Source: Terriglobales bacterium
GTDB taxonomy: Bacteria > Acidobacteriota > Terriglobia > Terriglobales > SCQP01
DNA length: 47,410 nucleotides
NCBI GenBank assembly: GCA_025451775.1
Contig: JANWJU010000085.1
Span: 1 to 47,410, forward strand
Direction: 5' to 3'
Position numbers and translations under genes: made by a program. Position 1 is the first letter of the stretch; each line of letters begins with the position of its first letter. The notes under the pieces are model-generated. The model searched no databases. It was not told the DNA's origin and saw nothing but the letters and a program-made list of their open reading frames with translations. This document shows positions 8,492 through 18,420 of the stretch, in pieces.

Positions 8492-11400
8492 TTATTGGGT
8501 GGGGCAGGCGCTCAGGCTCGCATGCGAGCTGCTCGGCGCCACACAAACCATGGCGGACTCATTCCCTTGGCGGTCCACCGCCGTGACCCCCAGCACCGGG
8601 GGATAGGCGGGCGCCGCCTGCCAAAAAATGTAGCTGGTCTCGCCCAGGGGGGGGGAATCGACCCGGTATTGCTGCTCCGGCAAGCCGGTCGCGGCGCTGA
8701 CGGGCGCCATCCCTTCCCCGTAGTAAATGTTGTAATAGCGCACCTCGGCCGAGGTGCTGGGGGTCCAGCTAATCTTCCAGGCCGAAAAGTTGTTCGTGTC
8801 GGGCTGGCTGATGGTCACCTGGGTGGGAGGCGCAGGCGGAGTGGTGTCCCAACCGCTCAGGCCCGCCGCGGCCGCCTGGCTGGAGGCGCCGCCCGCGACT
8901 ACGGCCATGACGTTTGAAAGCTGCTGGCTCTCCAATCCCGAGCGCTCCTCGCTGGTGAGCGCATAGTAATAGGTCGTGCCGGCGACGGCGCTGGTATCCG
9001 TGTAGGCTTGCGTGTTGTTACTCAGGCCATTATCGGCGGGGGCGGCGATCTCCTGAAATCCGGCGGTGGGACCGGTTGAACTCCGGTAGATGTGGTAAAG
9101 AGCCGTCTCGCGATGGGTGACATATTTGGTCCAGGTGAGGGTCACCGGGTTGGTGGACGTCACCGCCAGCGTGGGTGCGACGGGAGCATGAGCCACGGCG
9201 ATATAGATCCGTTGGCAAGCGATGTTGGCGTTCCCCGTGGGTTGGGGCGGGCAGGGCCCGGTGGTGGCGAAGCCCTCCGGCAGTCCCACGGCGATTTTCG
9301 TCGCGTCCGGGCTCTGGGTCGGCGAGTCGTAAATCAGCGGCGATGTCGCCGGGTTCCGGTAGGGATATTTCATCACCCGCCGGATGTAGCTCCCGTCCGG
9401 ATAGGGCTGCAGTGCAGCGCCCTCATACAGATCATATTGCCCCACGCCGCAGCCGGCCGCGCCGCCGAGCACCTGGGGGTTGCAAACGGTGCCGGAAACC
9501 GCGGTCTGGTCGTTGAGCCACCCGTCGGCAGCGAAGAAATTGGGGTCGTAGCCCTCCCAGTCGCTGTGCCCGCTTTCGAAGGGGAACAGTCCGTAGGAGC
9601 GCACCCATTGGCCGGTGCTGAGGTTGCGCAGTTGGAGGCCGAAATTGCCGTCCCCCAGAACCTCTTCGCCTTCGTAGACCACCGCCGTGTTGCCGAAGTT
9701 GTAGCCGGGATGGGAATAGTAGGGGGTGGTCCCAAGCGGATACAGCAGCTGCGTCCCGCCGCCCAGGAACGGGATGTCGAAATCCACTTGCTCGCCAGGG
9801 CTCCCGCGCGGACCGTAGTTCAGCACAAAGTCGTCGTTGGAGTTGCGGGAGAAATCGATATCGTGCAGATGCCACTCCTGCCCTGGATCGTGGCAGGTGG
9901 GCACGGCATAGACACCGTTGGAGTCCGGCAGCGAGGCCTCGCCCGGAAGGCAGGGCAGGCTGGCGATGTTGAAGCCGATGGAGAACTGGTGCAGGATCGT
10001 CCCATAGGTGGTGGGGTGATTGGGGTTCACGTCCACCATGTACAGCTCGGGAAAATAGCAGGCCGGGGTCCCGGTGGCGGTGCATCCCGGCGTCGCCGGC
10101 GACTCGCTGGCGTTGACGTCCTCCACCATCAGCACGTCATCCTCCGCCACCTGGGAGTAGATCACCTTCTGCAGGCTGGGGTTGGGCAAGGCCAGGATCT
10201 TGGTCGCGGTGTAATGGTAGCCGTTGGCGGCGGTGGCGCTGGACAGGTCAAGGGAATACAGGGTCGAGGGATCGAAGGCATCATCGGTTGCGGTCAGGGT
10301 GAAGACGATGTTGCCCTGGAGGCGGTCGGGGGGCGTGTAGGTGTTATCCAGGCCCACGTATTGCTGACCGCTGGGCCGGCTGGGGTCATAGGCGAGCAGC
10401 GGGAATTGGTTCCCGCCACGGGCGTTGTAGATGAAATCGGAGTCCCAACCGTACTGACTCTGCGAACCGTTGCGGTCGGATTCGAGGATGAGGTGCGATC
10501 CGTCCGCCGTCCAAGGCGAGCGCGCGACGTTGGGTAGCTGCGTATCGCTCTGGTCGTTATCCATCAGCCACACCTCGGTGCCGGGCACCCCCGCCGCTTC
10601 GGGGACGCCGATGCTGGAGGCGACGCTGGGGATATCGCGGAAGATCAGCATCTCCGGCTGGTAAATCCCGGGGAAGACGCTCGTCCCTTGCACGCGGGTA
10701 AGAATCGGCCAGGGCTTGGTTATTTTCGAAGCCTCGTCGCGCTCGAACTGCACCCGCTCATCCCAAGCCGGGACGGCGGGCGCCTGGAGACTCACGACGA
10801 CGGTGGCCGTCTTGCTGGGATCGGCGACGGCGGCCGTGGTGATGGTTACGGTCCCGCTCTTGGCAACATCGGGCGGGGCCGTATATAAGAGGGTGCAGAC
10901 GCCGGCGGCGCAGTTATCCAGGGCCGAGACGGTGCCATTGTCACCGGATTCGGGGCCGGCAAACGTCGCGCTCACACCAGCGCCGGTCGGATCGTTGGTG
11001 AAAGCGGCCGTGAAGGTGGTGTCTTGCAGCGGCCCCAGGGCGGTGCTGGTGCCGGTCAAGGTGTCGGTAATGGTCAGCGGCGGCAGCAGCTGCAAGTTCA
11101 GAGTAGCGCTCTGGGAGGCGTTACTGACCGAAGTTGCGGTCAGGGTCAGGCTGCTGGCGCTACTCACGGTGGCCGGGGCGGTGTAGGTAGCATGGAGGCC
11201 GTCCACCATCGTCAGCGTGCCGGCCGCACCGCTGGCGGTGGCAAAGGTCACGCCGCCGTTCTGGGGATCGTTGGCGACGGTGGCGGTAATGGCCGCCGTC
11301 TGGCCGGCATGAACATCGGCGAACGGGGCCGCGGCTAAACTGATTTGCACGGGCAGCAGGTTGAGGTTGGTGGAGCTGCTCTGGCTGGGATCGGTGACGG

Positions 11401-12577
11401 AGGTGGCAACCACCTTGGCGGTGGCTGCCGCCGGAACGGTGGCCGGGGCGGTATAGGTGGCGTTGAAGCTATCCACGGTGGTTAGGGTGCCTGCGGCCCC
11501 AGCCGCCAAGGACCAGGTGACACCGGCGGCCGCGGTGTCGAAATTCACGGTCGCCTTCAGCGCTGCGGTCTGTCCGCCCGCCAACCCCGCGGGCGTGGCT
11601 GCCACGGTGACTTGGACCGATGCCAGATTCAGGCTGACCTGGGAGCTCACGCCGGAGTTGGTGGCGGAGGCGGCGGTCACCACCACGGTGGCGTCCGCCC
11701 GCACGGGCGAGGGCGCGCTGTAGGTGGCGTGCAAGCCATCGACCACGGTCAGGGTGCCCGGGGCGCCGGCCGCCAGCGTCCAGGTCACGCCGCCGCCGGC
11801 CGCGTCGTTGGTCACGACCGCCGTGAGGGTCGTCGTCTGGCCGGCATAGACGGTGGCGGAAGCGGCGCTGGCGCCCACCGCAATGGCCTGCAGATTAATG
11901 GAGGCCTGCGCCGTGACATGGGGGTTGGAGACCGAGGCCGCCGTAACCGGGATGGCCGCGGACGCGGACACGAGCGCGGGCGCGGCGGAGGTGGCGTGGA
12001 GGCTGTCGACGGTGGTGAGGGTTCCCGGCGCGCCCGCCGGGAGCGTCCAAATAACGCCGGTGGTGTTGGGATCGCCGCTCACCGTAGCCGTTAGATTCGC
12101 GAGTTGGCCACCGTCCATGGAGCTCATATCGGAGGTCACGGCGACGGCGACCGGTACGAGCTGAATGGCGACCCCGTTGCCGGCCGTGGTGGAGGCCACC
12201 GAGGTGGCCACCACGGTGACCGTGCCCACCGCGCTGATGGTGGTGGGGGCGGTGTAGATGGCGTGGAGCTTGTCGGTGGTGGTGAGCGTTCCCGGGTCGC
12301 CGGGGGCTAATTGAAAGGTGACTCCCGCACCGCTCGTATCGTTAGCGACCGCCGCCGTGATGGTGGTGGTTTGACCCATCTCCAGGGATGGATTGCTGGC
12401 GGCCACCGTCACCGACGCGCTCGGCGGGGGGGGGGGGGTCAGGTTGACGGCGGCGCCACCGCCACCGCCGCCGCATCCCGCCAAGCCGAGCAGAGCGGCG
12501 AACAGCGGTAGAGTGGTGCCGCACCGGAACCGGAGGAGCTTGCGGCGGGCGGAGCACTGACTCGAAACTAGAGGCAT
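8492..12577 (-). CDS. Large surface lipoprotein: Ig-like repeats, beta-propeller-like middle region, C-terminal fibronectin III-like domains
   Basis: Lipobox LLGLAGC followed by GGGGGG and PPPPP; six ~80-85 aa repeats (GVTWTLAAGAPGTLTTVDSLHATYTAPATV...VTATSVSNP); propeller-like segment and FnIII-like C-terminus (TLAVTSTNPVTLTWTKYVTHRETALYHIYRSS). Confidence 0.8.
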   Translation of the reverse strand: MPLVSSQCSARRKLLRFRCGTTLPLFAALLGLAGCGGGGGGAAVNLTPPPPPSASVTVAASNPSLEMGQTTTITAAVANDTSGAGVTFQLAPGDPGTLTTTDKLHAIYTAPTTISAVGTVTVVATSVASTTAGNGVAIQLVPVAVAVTSDMSSMDGGQLANLTATVSGDPNTTGVIWTLPAGAPGTLTTVDSLHATSAAPALVSASAAIPVTAASVSNPHVTAQASINLQAIAVGASAASATVYAGQTTTLTAVVTNDAAGGGVTWTLAAGAPGTLTVVDGLHATYSAPSPVRADATVVVTAASATNSGVSSQVSLNLASVQVTVAATPAGLAGGQTAALKATVNFDTAAAGVTWSLAAGAAGTLTTVDSFNATYTAPATVPAAATAKVVATSVTDPSQSSSTNLNLLPVQISLAAAPFADVHAGQTAAITATVANDPQNGGVTFATASGAAGTLTMVDGLHATYTAPATVSSASSLTLTATSVSNASQSATLNLQLLPPLTITDTLTGTSTALGPLQDTTFTAAFTNDPTGAGVSATFAGPESGDNGTVSALDNCAAGVCTLLYTAPPDVAKSGTVTITTAAVADPSKTATVVVSLQAPAVPAWDERVQFERDEASKITKPWPILTRVQGTSVFPGIYQPEMLIFRDIPSVASSIGVPEAAGVPGTEVWLMDNDQSDTQLPNVARSPWTADGSHLILESDRNGSQSQYGWDSDFIYNARGGNQFPLLAYDPSRPSGQQYVGLDNTYTPPDRLQGNIVFTLTATDDAFDPSTLYSLDLSSATAANGYHYTATKILALPNPSLQKVIYSQVAEDDVLMVEDVNASESPATPGCTATGTPACYFPELYMVDVNPNHPTTYGTILHQFSIGFNIASLPCLPGEASLPDSNGVYAVPTCHDPGQEWHLHDIDFSRNSNDDFVLNYGPRGSPGEQVDFDIPFLGGGTQLLYPLGTTPYYSHPGYNFGNTAVVYEGEEVLGDGNFGLQLRNLSTGQWVRSYGLFPFESGHSDWEGYDPNFFAADGWLNDQTAVSGTVCNPQVLGGAAGCGVGQYDLYEGAALQPYPDGSYIRRVMKYPYRNPATSPLIYDSPTQSPDATKIAVGLPEGFATTGPCPPQPTGNANIACQRIYIAVAHAPVAPTLAVTSTNPVTLTWTKYVTHRETALYHIYRSSTGPTAGFQEIAAPADNGLSNNTQAYTDTSAVAGTTYYYALTSEERSGLESQQLSNVMAVVAGGASSQAAAAGLSGWDTTPPAPPTQVTISQPDTNNFSAWKISWTPSTSAEVRYYNIYYGEGMAPVSAATGLPEQQYRVDSPPLGETSYIFWQAAPAYPPVLGVTAVDRQGNESAMVCVAPSSSHASLSACPTQ
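12426..12438 (-). repeat. Homopolymeric C13 tract (G13 on + strand) in the Ig lipoprotein ORF
   Basis: Read directly; encodes the PPPPP run shortly after the lipobox. Confidence 0.9.
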
Positions 12578-12630
12578 TTACTGGTCACCTCGGCAAACAC
12601 TATAATACACATCGGCGGAACGTTGCTCGC

Positions 12631-13497
12631 TCATGAGTCCACCGCGCACAGCCAGTTGCGGAACTCGCGGTCGGGGACGATCGCGGGCCGTATCTCGAGC
12701 CCGCGGCGGCGGATGAGGCGGAAGCGGTAACCGTGGCGCGCCAGGATCTCGGTGACCGCCTCGGCGGGGTCGCCGGGGTTGGCTTCCAGCACCATGCGCG
12801 GGTGGAACCGATGCAGCACCGCGGCCGCGCCCTGCAGCACGGCGTGAGTAAAGCCCTCCACGTCGATCTTGAGAAAATCCGGGGAGAGCCGCCCGTCCCG
12901 TACCACCTCGTCCAGGGTCCGGCTGGACACCTCGATCACGCGTCCCTTGCGCCCCAGGTAGCCCTCCACCGCCAAGCTGCCCATGGTGGCGTCCTCGGCC
13001 TCGTGGAACCCGACCCTGCCGCTGGTCGCGCCGAGTGCGATATTGAGGGTGGTGACGCGGTGGCCGATGCGGTTTTCGGCAACGTTGCGCACCAGCGCCG
13101 CAAACACGCTGGCCACGGGTTCGGCGGCTAGCACCTGCAGGGCGGGGTTGGCACGGCAGCCCAACACGGTGTAGATTCCGCAGTTGGCCCCCACGTCCAC
13201 AAAGCACCGTGCCGCGCGCAGATGCTGCAGCATGACCGGCAGGGTCTCGGCCTCCCAGCCGCGCAATCCCGACCAGAAGATGCGGTGGCCCACGCTGTCA
13301 AACTCGGTGGGGACCCAGCGGCAGGGGCCGTCGGGCCCATAGATGGTGAAGGGCTCGAGCATCCAACGTTCGGGCAAAATCGCCCGGATGTGCCCGGGCA
13401 GGATCCCGTGCTGGGTGGCCCAGGTGACGGGGCCGCGGAGCGGGTGTAACACGCGGGCCACCCCGCAAGCGGCGGCCATGCGGCGCAAGCGCGGCAT
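12631..13497 (-). CDS. FkbM family methyltransferase
   Basis: CFVDVGANCGIYTVLGCRANP, VAENRIGHRVTTLNIALGATSGRVGF, PDFLKIDVEGFTHAVLQGA. Confidence 0.88.
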   Translation of the reverse strand: MPRLRRMAAACGVARVLHPLRGPVTWATQHGILPGHIRAILPERWMLEPFTIYGPDGPCRWVPTEFDSVGHRIFWSGLRGWEAETLPVMLQHLRAARCFVDVGANCGIYTVLGCRANPALQVLAAEPVASVFAALVRNVAENRIGHRVTTLNIALGATSGRVGFHEAEDATMGSLAVEGYLGRKGRVIEVSSRTLDEVVRDGRLSPDFLKIDVEGFTHAVLQGAAAVLHRFHPRMVLEANPGDPAEAVTEILARHGYRFRLIRRRGLEIRPAIVPDREFRNWLCAVDS

Positions 13498-13498
13498 C

Positions 13499-14872
13499 TT
13501 AGCGCCGGGCGCTCCGGCGCCAGGCGGCCACGCTCAAGCTGCCCGGCCCCGCCGCCACGAAGCCGGCGGCGGCCTCCGGCGGCGGGGCTGGCGCGGGGGC
13601 GGCGAGCTCGAACTCCCCCGGCGTTTGCGCCGCCACCATGGCGGAGGTGGCCGCCGTGAGACCGGCGAGGAGATACCAGGTTGAGCGGTAGACGTCGTGG
13701 GAGGCGTAGCCCGCAAAAAGCAGGACAAAAATCACATAGTTCGTCGCCCGTGGCAATGCGCAAAGCCACGGCGGCCCGTTGGCCTTCTCGAGCTGCTTGC
13801 GAATGTCGATATTGGTGCGCACGAGAATGGTGACCATGCCGGCAAAGGTGATCAGCCCGAACAATCCGAGCTCCCCGATTATCTTAAAGAACATCGAATG
13901 CGCATCCAAATAAATCCGCCGTTCGGCAATCGGCCAGTACTGGCCCCCGTTCGCGTCGGCATAATCGCCGACCCCGATACCGGTGAGCGGATTATGCAGG
14001 AACATATGCCAACCACCCTGCCAGGAGAGCAGGCGCAGTTGGTAGGCCTCGTCGCTGGCGCGTCCGGCCGCGGTCATGGTGGATTCGTAACGGGTCTGAT
14101 ACTGGTTGGGGAGCACCATCCAAACGACTGCGCAGGCGGCCAAGGTGATGGGGAGCAGCACGAAGCGTCGCTTCGAGCCCAGGATGTAGAGCCCCAACAG
14201 GACGGCCAGGGTGTAGAGCCCGGTGCGCGACCCGGTCAGCAACATGCACCAGAGGCAGGTGGCGGCGAGCCCCAGCATGACCAGCCGGAGTTTGCCGTTG
14301 CCCTTGCCCAAAAACATCAGCAGCATCGGGAGGGCGGCCACCATGGTCAAGCCCAGCGTGTCGGGCGCATTGGAATCGTTGGTCAGACCGACGAGCCGGT
14401 CAAAGGTGCCGTCAAAGTAGAATGAGCCGCTATAGAATTTGATCAAGGCGGATACGGCAATATAGCCCAACAGCAGGCCGTAAACCGTGAGGAACGTGCG
14501 CAGTCGCTTCGGCGTGTTGACCAAGTTCACGATCAGCAGCGACAGCAGCACGGTCTTGCCGAAATCCAGGGCGTTGTCGAGCGCGTTGGAGATCCAATAA
14601 GCGAGCGGAACGCTGGCCAGCACGGCCGCGTAAAAGGCCAGCATCCAGCCGCCGATCCGGGTCACCCGCAGACGGTGGCTGCGGATCACAAAACTAAGGA
14701 TAATCAGGATGCCGCAGATCTTTTCAACGTGAAGCGCGCCCAGCAGCGTGAACACCTGCTCCGGCTGGGCCACGTTGAACACCAGCAAGCCCAACAAGCC
14801 GGCGTAGGGGTTCAGGAGCCCCCAGGTGCACAACCCCAGTGCCGCCGCCGCCGTGACATAATTCAGCCACAT
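13499..14872 (-). CDS. O-antigen ligase-like membrane protein (Wzy/WaaL family, exosortase-associated O-glycosylation ligase type)
   Basis: Multi-TM; LTGSRTGLYTLAVLLGLYIL, MFLHNPLTGIGVGDYADANG, AHSMFFKIIGELGLFGLITF. Confidence 0.85.
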   Translation of the reverse strand: MWLNYVTAAAALGLCTWGLLNPYAGLLGLLVFNVAQPEQVFTLLGALHVEKICGILIILSFVIRSHRLRVTRIGGWMLAFYAAVLASVPLAYWISNALDNALDFGKTVLLSLLIVNLVNTPKRLRTFLTVYGLLLGYIAVSALIKFYSGSFYFDGTFDRLVGLTNDSNAPDTLGLTMVAALPMLLMFLGKGNGKLRLVMLGLAATCLWCMLLTGSRTGLYTLAVLLGLYILGSKRRFVLLPITLAACAVVWMVLPNQYQTRYESTMTAAGRASDEAYQLRLLSWQGGWHMFLHNPLTGIGVGDYADANGGQYWPIAERRIYLDAHSMFFKIIGELGLFGLITFAGMVTILVRTNIDIRKQLEKANGPPWLCALPRATNYVIFVLLFAGYASHDVYRSTWYLLAGLTAATSAMVAAQTPGEFELAAPAPAPPPEAAAGFVAAGPGSLSVAAWRRSARR

Positions 14873-14909
14873 TTCAGGCTCTGCCGGTCCCCGATCCGGC
14901 GCCGGATTT

Positions 14910-15983
14910 TCAGATCGGCGCCGCGGAGGAGGCGATGGTCACGAGATCGGCGGCGGGACTGCGTTCTTCGGGAAGAAAGGTCACATAGCCGTGGTAGATG
15001 CGGCAGCGTTGGCATTTGCTCGGCGGCCCCGCCTGCGGCTGGCTGCTCATCAGCGAGCGCGCCGCCTGAATTTTGGGGCTGTTCAGCAGTGAGCCAAAAT
15101 CCTCCGTCAGCACGTTGCCAAAGCTATCGTCAACGGAGTCGCAGCAGGGAGAGAAGCTGCCGTCCCAGTTGAAGCAGGCCATGGTCCACAGCGCATGGCA
15201 CTTCTCCGGCAGGACCGGTTTGCCGTTCTCAACCATCGCCTCCTCGCGGGATTTGCTCTCGATAAAGGTGAGGCGATCCACCCCCAGGCGATGCGCCAGG
15301 GCCTCCACCTCCTCGATCTGGTGGCGGTTGTGGGGAAACACGATGAATTGCAGCTCCACAAAAGGAAAACGCTTCCCCGCGCGCGCCCGTTCGCCGAGGA
15401 TGGCCGCGACGCCGTTAATCACCTTGTCCACCTTCCCGCCCACGCGGTACTTCTCATAGACATCCTGGGTAATGCCGTCGAGTGCCACGATCATGTGTTC
15501 CAAGCCGCTGGCCACCACCTTGGGGGCATCAACTTCCGGCCTGAAAACGTTGAGATTCGTCGAAATCTGGACGCCGAGGTTCTTGGCCGCGGCGTACTCA
15601 ATCATGCGGTAGATGTTTTTATTGATGAACGGCTCGCCCCACATGTAGAGGATGAGCTTGAACGAGTGTTTATAGGTCCGGTCGACGATTTTTTGGAAGT
15701 CGTCCCAGGCGATCTGACCGCGCGGGCTTTTGTCCTCCCCGCTGCCGGTACGGCAGCCGGGGCATTGGAAATTGCAGAGATTGGTCGGCTCGATTTTAGT
15801 GACGAGCGGACGTGAATGGGTACGGGTGCGCCGCAGCCCCATTTCGACGGCCAGGAGCGCCGCGTTGCCGAGGCGGGGCAGGGTGATATGGCGACGCACA
15901 CTGGGACCGTGCCGCTGCCACAACTCGCGCATGCGCTGAAGACTGAATCCCCAACTGTTCTCCTTGAGCCAAATCGTTCGCAT
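14910..15983 (-). CDS. Radical SAM protein with SPASM-like C-terminus
   Basis: KIEPTNLCNFQCPGCRTGSGEDKSPRGQI (CxxxCxxC), LYMWGEPFINKNIYRMIEYA; C-terminal Cys motifs CFNWDGSFSPCCDSVDD and KCQRCRIYHG. Confidence 0.88.
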   Translation of the reverse strand: MRTIWLKENSWGFSLQRMRELWQRHGPSVRRHITLPRLGNAALLAVEMGLRRTRTHSRPLVTKIEPTNLCNFQCPGCRTGSGEDKSPRGQIAWDDFQKIVDRTYKHSFKLILYMWGEPFINKNIYRMIEYAAAKNLGVQISTNLNVFRPEVDAPKVVASGLEHMIVALDGITQDVYEKYRVGGKVDKVINGVAAILGERARAGKRFPFVELQFIVFPHNRHQIEEVEALAHRLGVDRLTFIESKSREEAMVENGKPVLPEKCHALWTMACFNWDGSFSPCCDSVDDSFGNVLTEDFGSLLNSPKIQAARSLMSSQPQAGPPSKCQRCRIYHGYVTFLPEERSPAADLVTIASSAAPI

Positions 15984-16139
15984 TACTACCCCTATGGCCT
16001 ATTGGTTCCGCATGCCGATCGCCAAATTCTAAACCATTTAGGAGTCTGGCGCAACCAGGGCCGGGGGCACTCACCGGAGCGTGGCTAGCCCCGGAGTGTT
16101 TCCTGGTTCCGCTTGTAAGGGTCGGCGGAGCCAGCCATA

Positions 16140-18401
16140 ATGGGTCTTTCCGCCGGGGCCTGGCGCTGGCGTATCCCGTATTATCGCGTGCCCTCTGTGT
16201 CCCAACTGGTCGGCCGACTGGCTCAGGCCATCCCCGGGGGCGTCTCCTTGTTGCAGCGCGGGGCCGGTGTCCGGGCGGGCGCGCGCGCCCCGATCTTCAT
16301 GTTGCACCGCGTTCTGCCCGCCGGCGCGCCCTGTTATGACCCGGAGATGGCGCTCGATGTGGAGGCGTTCGCGGCATTGCTGGCGTGGCTGGTGGAACGT
16401 TTTGAGGTGGTTGGGCTGGAGCAAGTGCCGGAACGTCTCCGGACCCGGCAGCGCCGCCCCGTCTGCGTATTGACCTTTGACGATGGCTGGCGTGACAACT
16501 TCGAGCACGCTTTCCCGCTGCTGCAGCGGTATGGTCTGCCGGCGACCGTGTTTCTCCCGGCCGGTTTCATCGGTACCGGCCGCCACTTCTGGCAGGAGCG
16601 GCTGTTTTTTGCCCTGCGGCGGCTGCGGCCGCAACCGGGCGCGGCGGCGGCGTTGGCCGCCGTGGGCCGGGGGTTCCCCTGGTGCCCGCTGCTGCCGGCC
16701 GGCGAGCTTGATCCGGGGCGGCTCCGAACCATCCTGTTGCGCCGGGCCAGTTCCGAGGCCGAGACCTTCGTCGCTGCGCTCGAGGCGGTAGCGGGGCCAG
16801 GCGAGGGTAGGGCGGAGCCCGCGTTTATGGATTGGGGCCAAGTTCGGGAGATGCAAGCCGGCGGCATCGTGTTCGGCTCGCATACCGTGAACCACACCTT
16901 GCTGCGGGTTGAGCCGCCGGGCGCCGCCGCCGGCGAATTACTGCAATCGCGGCAGGTGTTGGAGCGGGAGCTCGGCCATCCGGTCACAGCGGTCTCGTAT
17001 CCTTGGGGCGGAATGAGTCCGTTCACGCGTCGGCAGGCCGCCGCCGCCGGGTATAGTTTGGCGGTGACGACCGTACCCGGATTGGCAAACGCCGGCAGTC
17101 ATCCTCTCGAACTTCCCCGCATTCCGCTGAGCAACGCCTGCTTGGGCTGGCCCGCGCGCCGGGCGCGGTTCGGGCCGGGGACGTTGAACGTCCATTTGAT
17201 GCGAGCGCGCTTCGCTCGCCCCCAGCCGCGCCCGGTCGCGCTGAGCCGGGACGCGGTTGGGAGCGGTGAACGGCTGCGTATAGGTGTCTTGGTGGACAAT
17301 CCAACGCGCTGGGCTGACGTCCCCGACGGGTACTTGGCGGGTTCGGAGCTGCAGTTGCGCCACACGCTGGAGGCCCTGGACCCCGGTTTTTTCGACCTCG
17401 AATTTTATTTTCTGCGTATGCCGGCCGGCGGCCTACCTTCAAAGTTACCCTGGCCCAGCTTTGCCGCCGCCCCCGCGGCGGCGGGCCGTGCGGCGGCGGT
17501 GATGGGGCTGCGCCGTCTGCTGCGGGAGCGCCGCCCGGCCATGGTGCAATCGATGTTCATGGCGAGCACCTTCCTGGGCGTCCCCGCCGCTTGGCTCGCC
17601 GGCGTGCCGGGTATCGTCTGCGCCCGCCGGAACGCCGGCTATTGGAAGCGTTGGCACCACCGGGTGGGATTGCGCGTCATCAATCGTATGGCGACGGCGT
17701 GGCAGACGAACGGGGCGGCCATTGAACGGATGTTGGCGGGCGCAGAGAGGGTCCGGCCCAGCGCCATCGAGATTTTGCCCAACTGGCTCGACCTCGCACG
17801 GTTCCAACCCGCCGGACCGGCGGCGCGCACGGCCGCGCGCACCGCCTTGGGCTTGCCGGCGGCAGGGTTGATCGTGGTCTGCGTGGCCAATTATAACCCC
17901 GTCAAAAACCTGGAATGTTTGATCAGCGCCGCGGCCTTGGTGGCCAGCCGGCTTGCCGAGGTCAGCTTCATACTGGTCGGGGAGGGCCCCGAGCGTGGGC
18001 GCCTGGCCGCCGCCGTGGCGGCGCATGGCCTGGGCACCTGCTTGACCCTGGCGGGGAGCAGTACGCAGATTGACCGTTATTTAGCGGCTGCCGATGTTGG
18101 CGTGCTCGCCTCCCGCAGCGAAGGCAGCTCGAACGCTGTTTTAGAGTACATGGCAGCCGGTTTACCGGTGGTCCTGTCCGATATTGCTGCCAATCGTGAA
18201 TTGGCGGATGAGGAGCTGTTCCCCGTGGGCGATGCCGCCGCGCTGGCCGCGGCCCTTCTCCGGCTCGCCGACCCGGAGGCACGGGCGCGCCAAGGAACCC
18301 GCAACCGCCGGCGCGCAGAGCAGTATGGGGGCGCGCTTTATGATGAGCGCGTCCAGGGTCACTACCTGCGGGTGGCTCAGGGCGCGCGGCGAACCCGGTA
18401 G
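16140..18401 (+). CDS. Polysaccharide deacetylase - GT4 glycosyltransferase fusion
   Basis: N-terminal RPVCVLTFDDGWRDNFEHAFPLLQRYGLPATVFLPAGFI, FGSHTVNHTLL, VSYPWGG; C-terminal GT4 PVKNLECLISAAALVASRLAEVSFILVGEGPERGRL, ASRSEGSSNAVLEYMAAGLPVVLSDIAANREL. Confidence 0.88.
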   Translation: MGLSAGAWRWRIPYYRVPSVSQLVGRLAQAIPGGVSLLQRGAGVRAGARAPIFMLHRVLPAGAPCYDPEMALDVEAFAALLAWLVERFEVVGLEQVPERLRTRQRRPVCVLTFDDGWRDNFEHAFPLLQRYGLPATVFLPAGFIGTGRHFWQERLFFALRRLRPQPGAAAALAAVGRGFPWCPLLPAGELDPGRLRTILLRRASSEAETFVAALEAVAGPGEGRAEPAFMDWGQVREMQAGGIVFGSHTVNHTLLRVEPPGAAAGELLQSRQVLERELGHPVTAVSYPWGGMSPFTRRQAAAAGYSLAVTTVPGLANAGSHPLELPRIPLSNACLGWPARRARFGPGTLNVHLMRARFARPQPRPVALSRDAVGSGERLRIGVLVDNPTRWADVPDGYLAGSELQLRHTLEALDPGFFDLEFYFLRMPAGGLPSKLPWPSFAAAPAAAGRAAAVMGLRRLLRERRPAMVQSMFMASTFLGVPAAWLAGVPGIVCARRNAGYWKRWHHRVGLRVINRMATAWQTNGAAIERMLAGAERVRPSAIEILPNWLDLARFQPAGPAARTAARTALGLPAAGLIVVCVANYNPVKNLECLISAAALVASRLAEVSFILVGEGPERGRLAAAVAAHGLGTCLTLAGSSTQIDRYLAAADVGVLASRSEGSSNAVLEYMAAGLPVVLSDIAANRELADEELFPVGDAAALAAALLRLADPEARARQGTRNRRRAEQYGGALYDERVQGHYLRVAQGARRTR

Positions 18402-18420
18402 CCGGTGCTCCCGCCGGAGC

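Noticed and set aside
9092-10537. Plus-strand ORF 9092..10537 and other + ORFs within 8.5-12.6 kb
   Set aside because: Antisense of the Ig-repeat lipoprotein, Gly/Arg-rich with no domain.
16009-16024. Possible third sigma54 element (TGGCGATCGGCATGCG, minus strand) upstream of the radical SAM gene
   Set aside because: Has GG-N10-GC but poor match to the shared pep1/pep2 elements, would leave a very short leader, and no GYGCA-N6-TGCRC dyads were found upstream.
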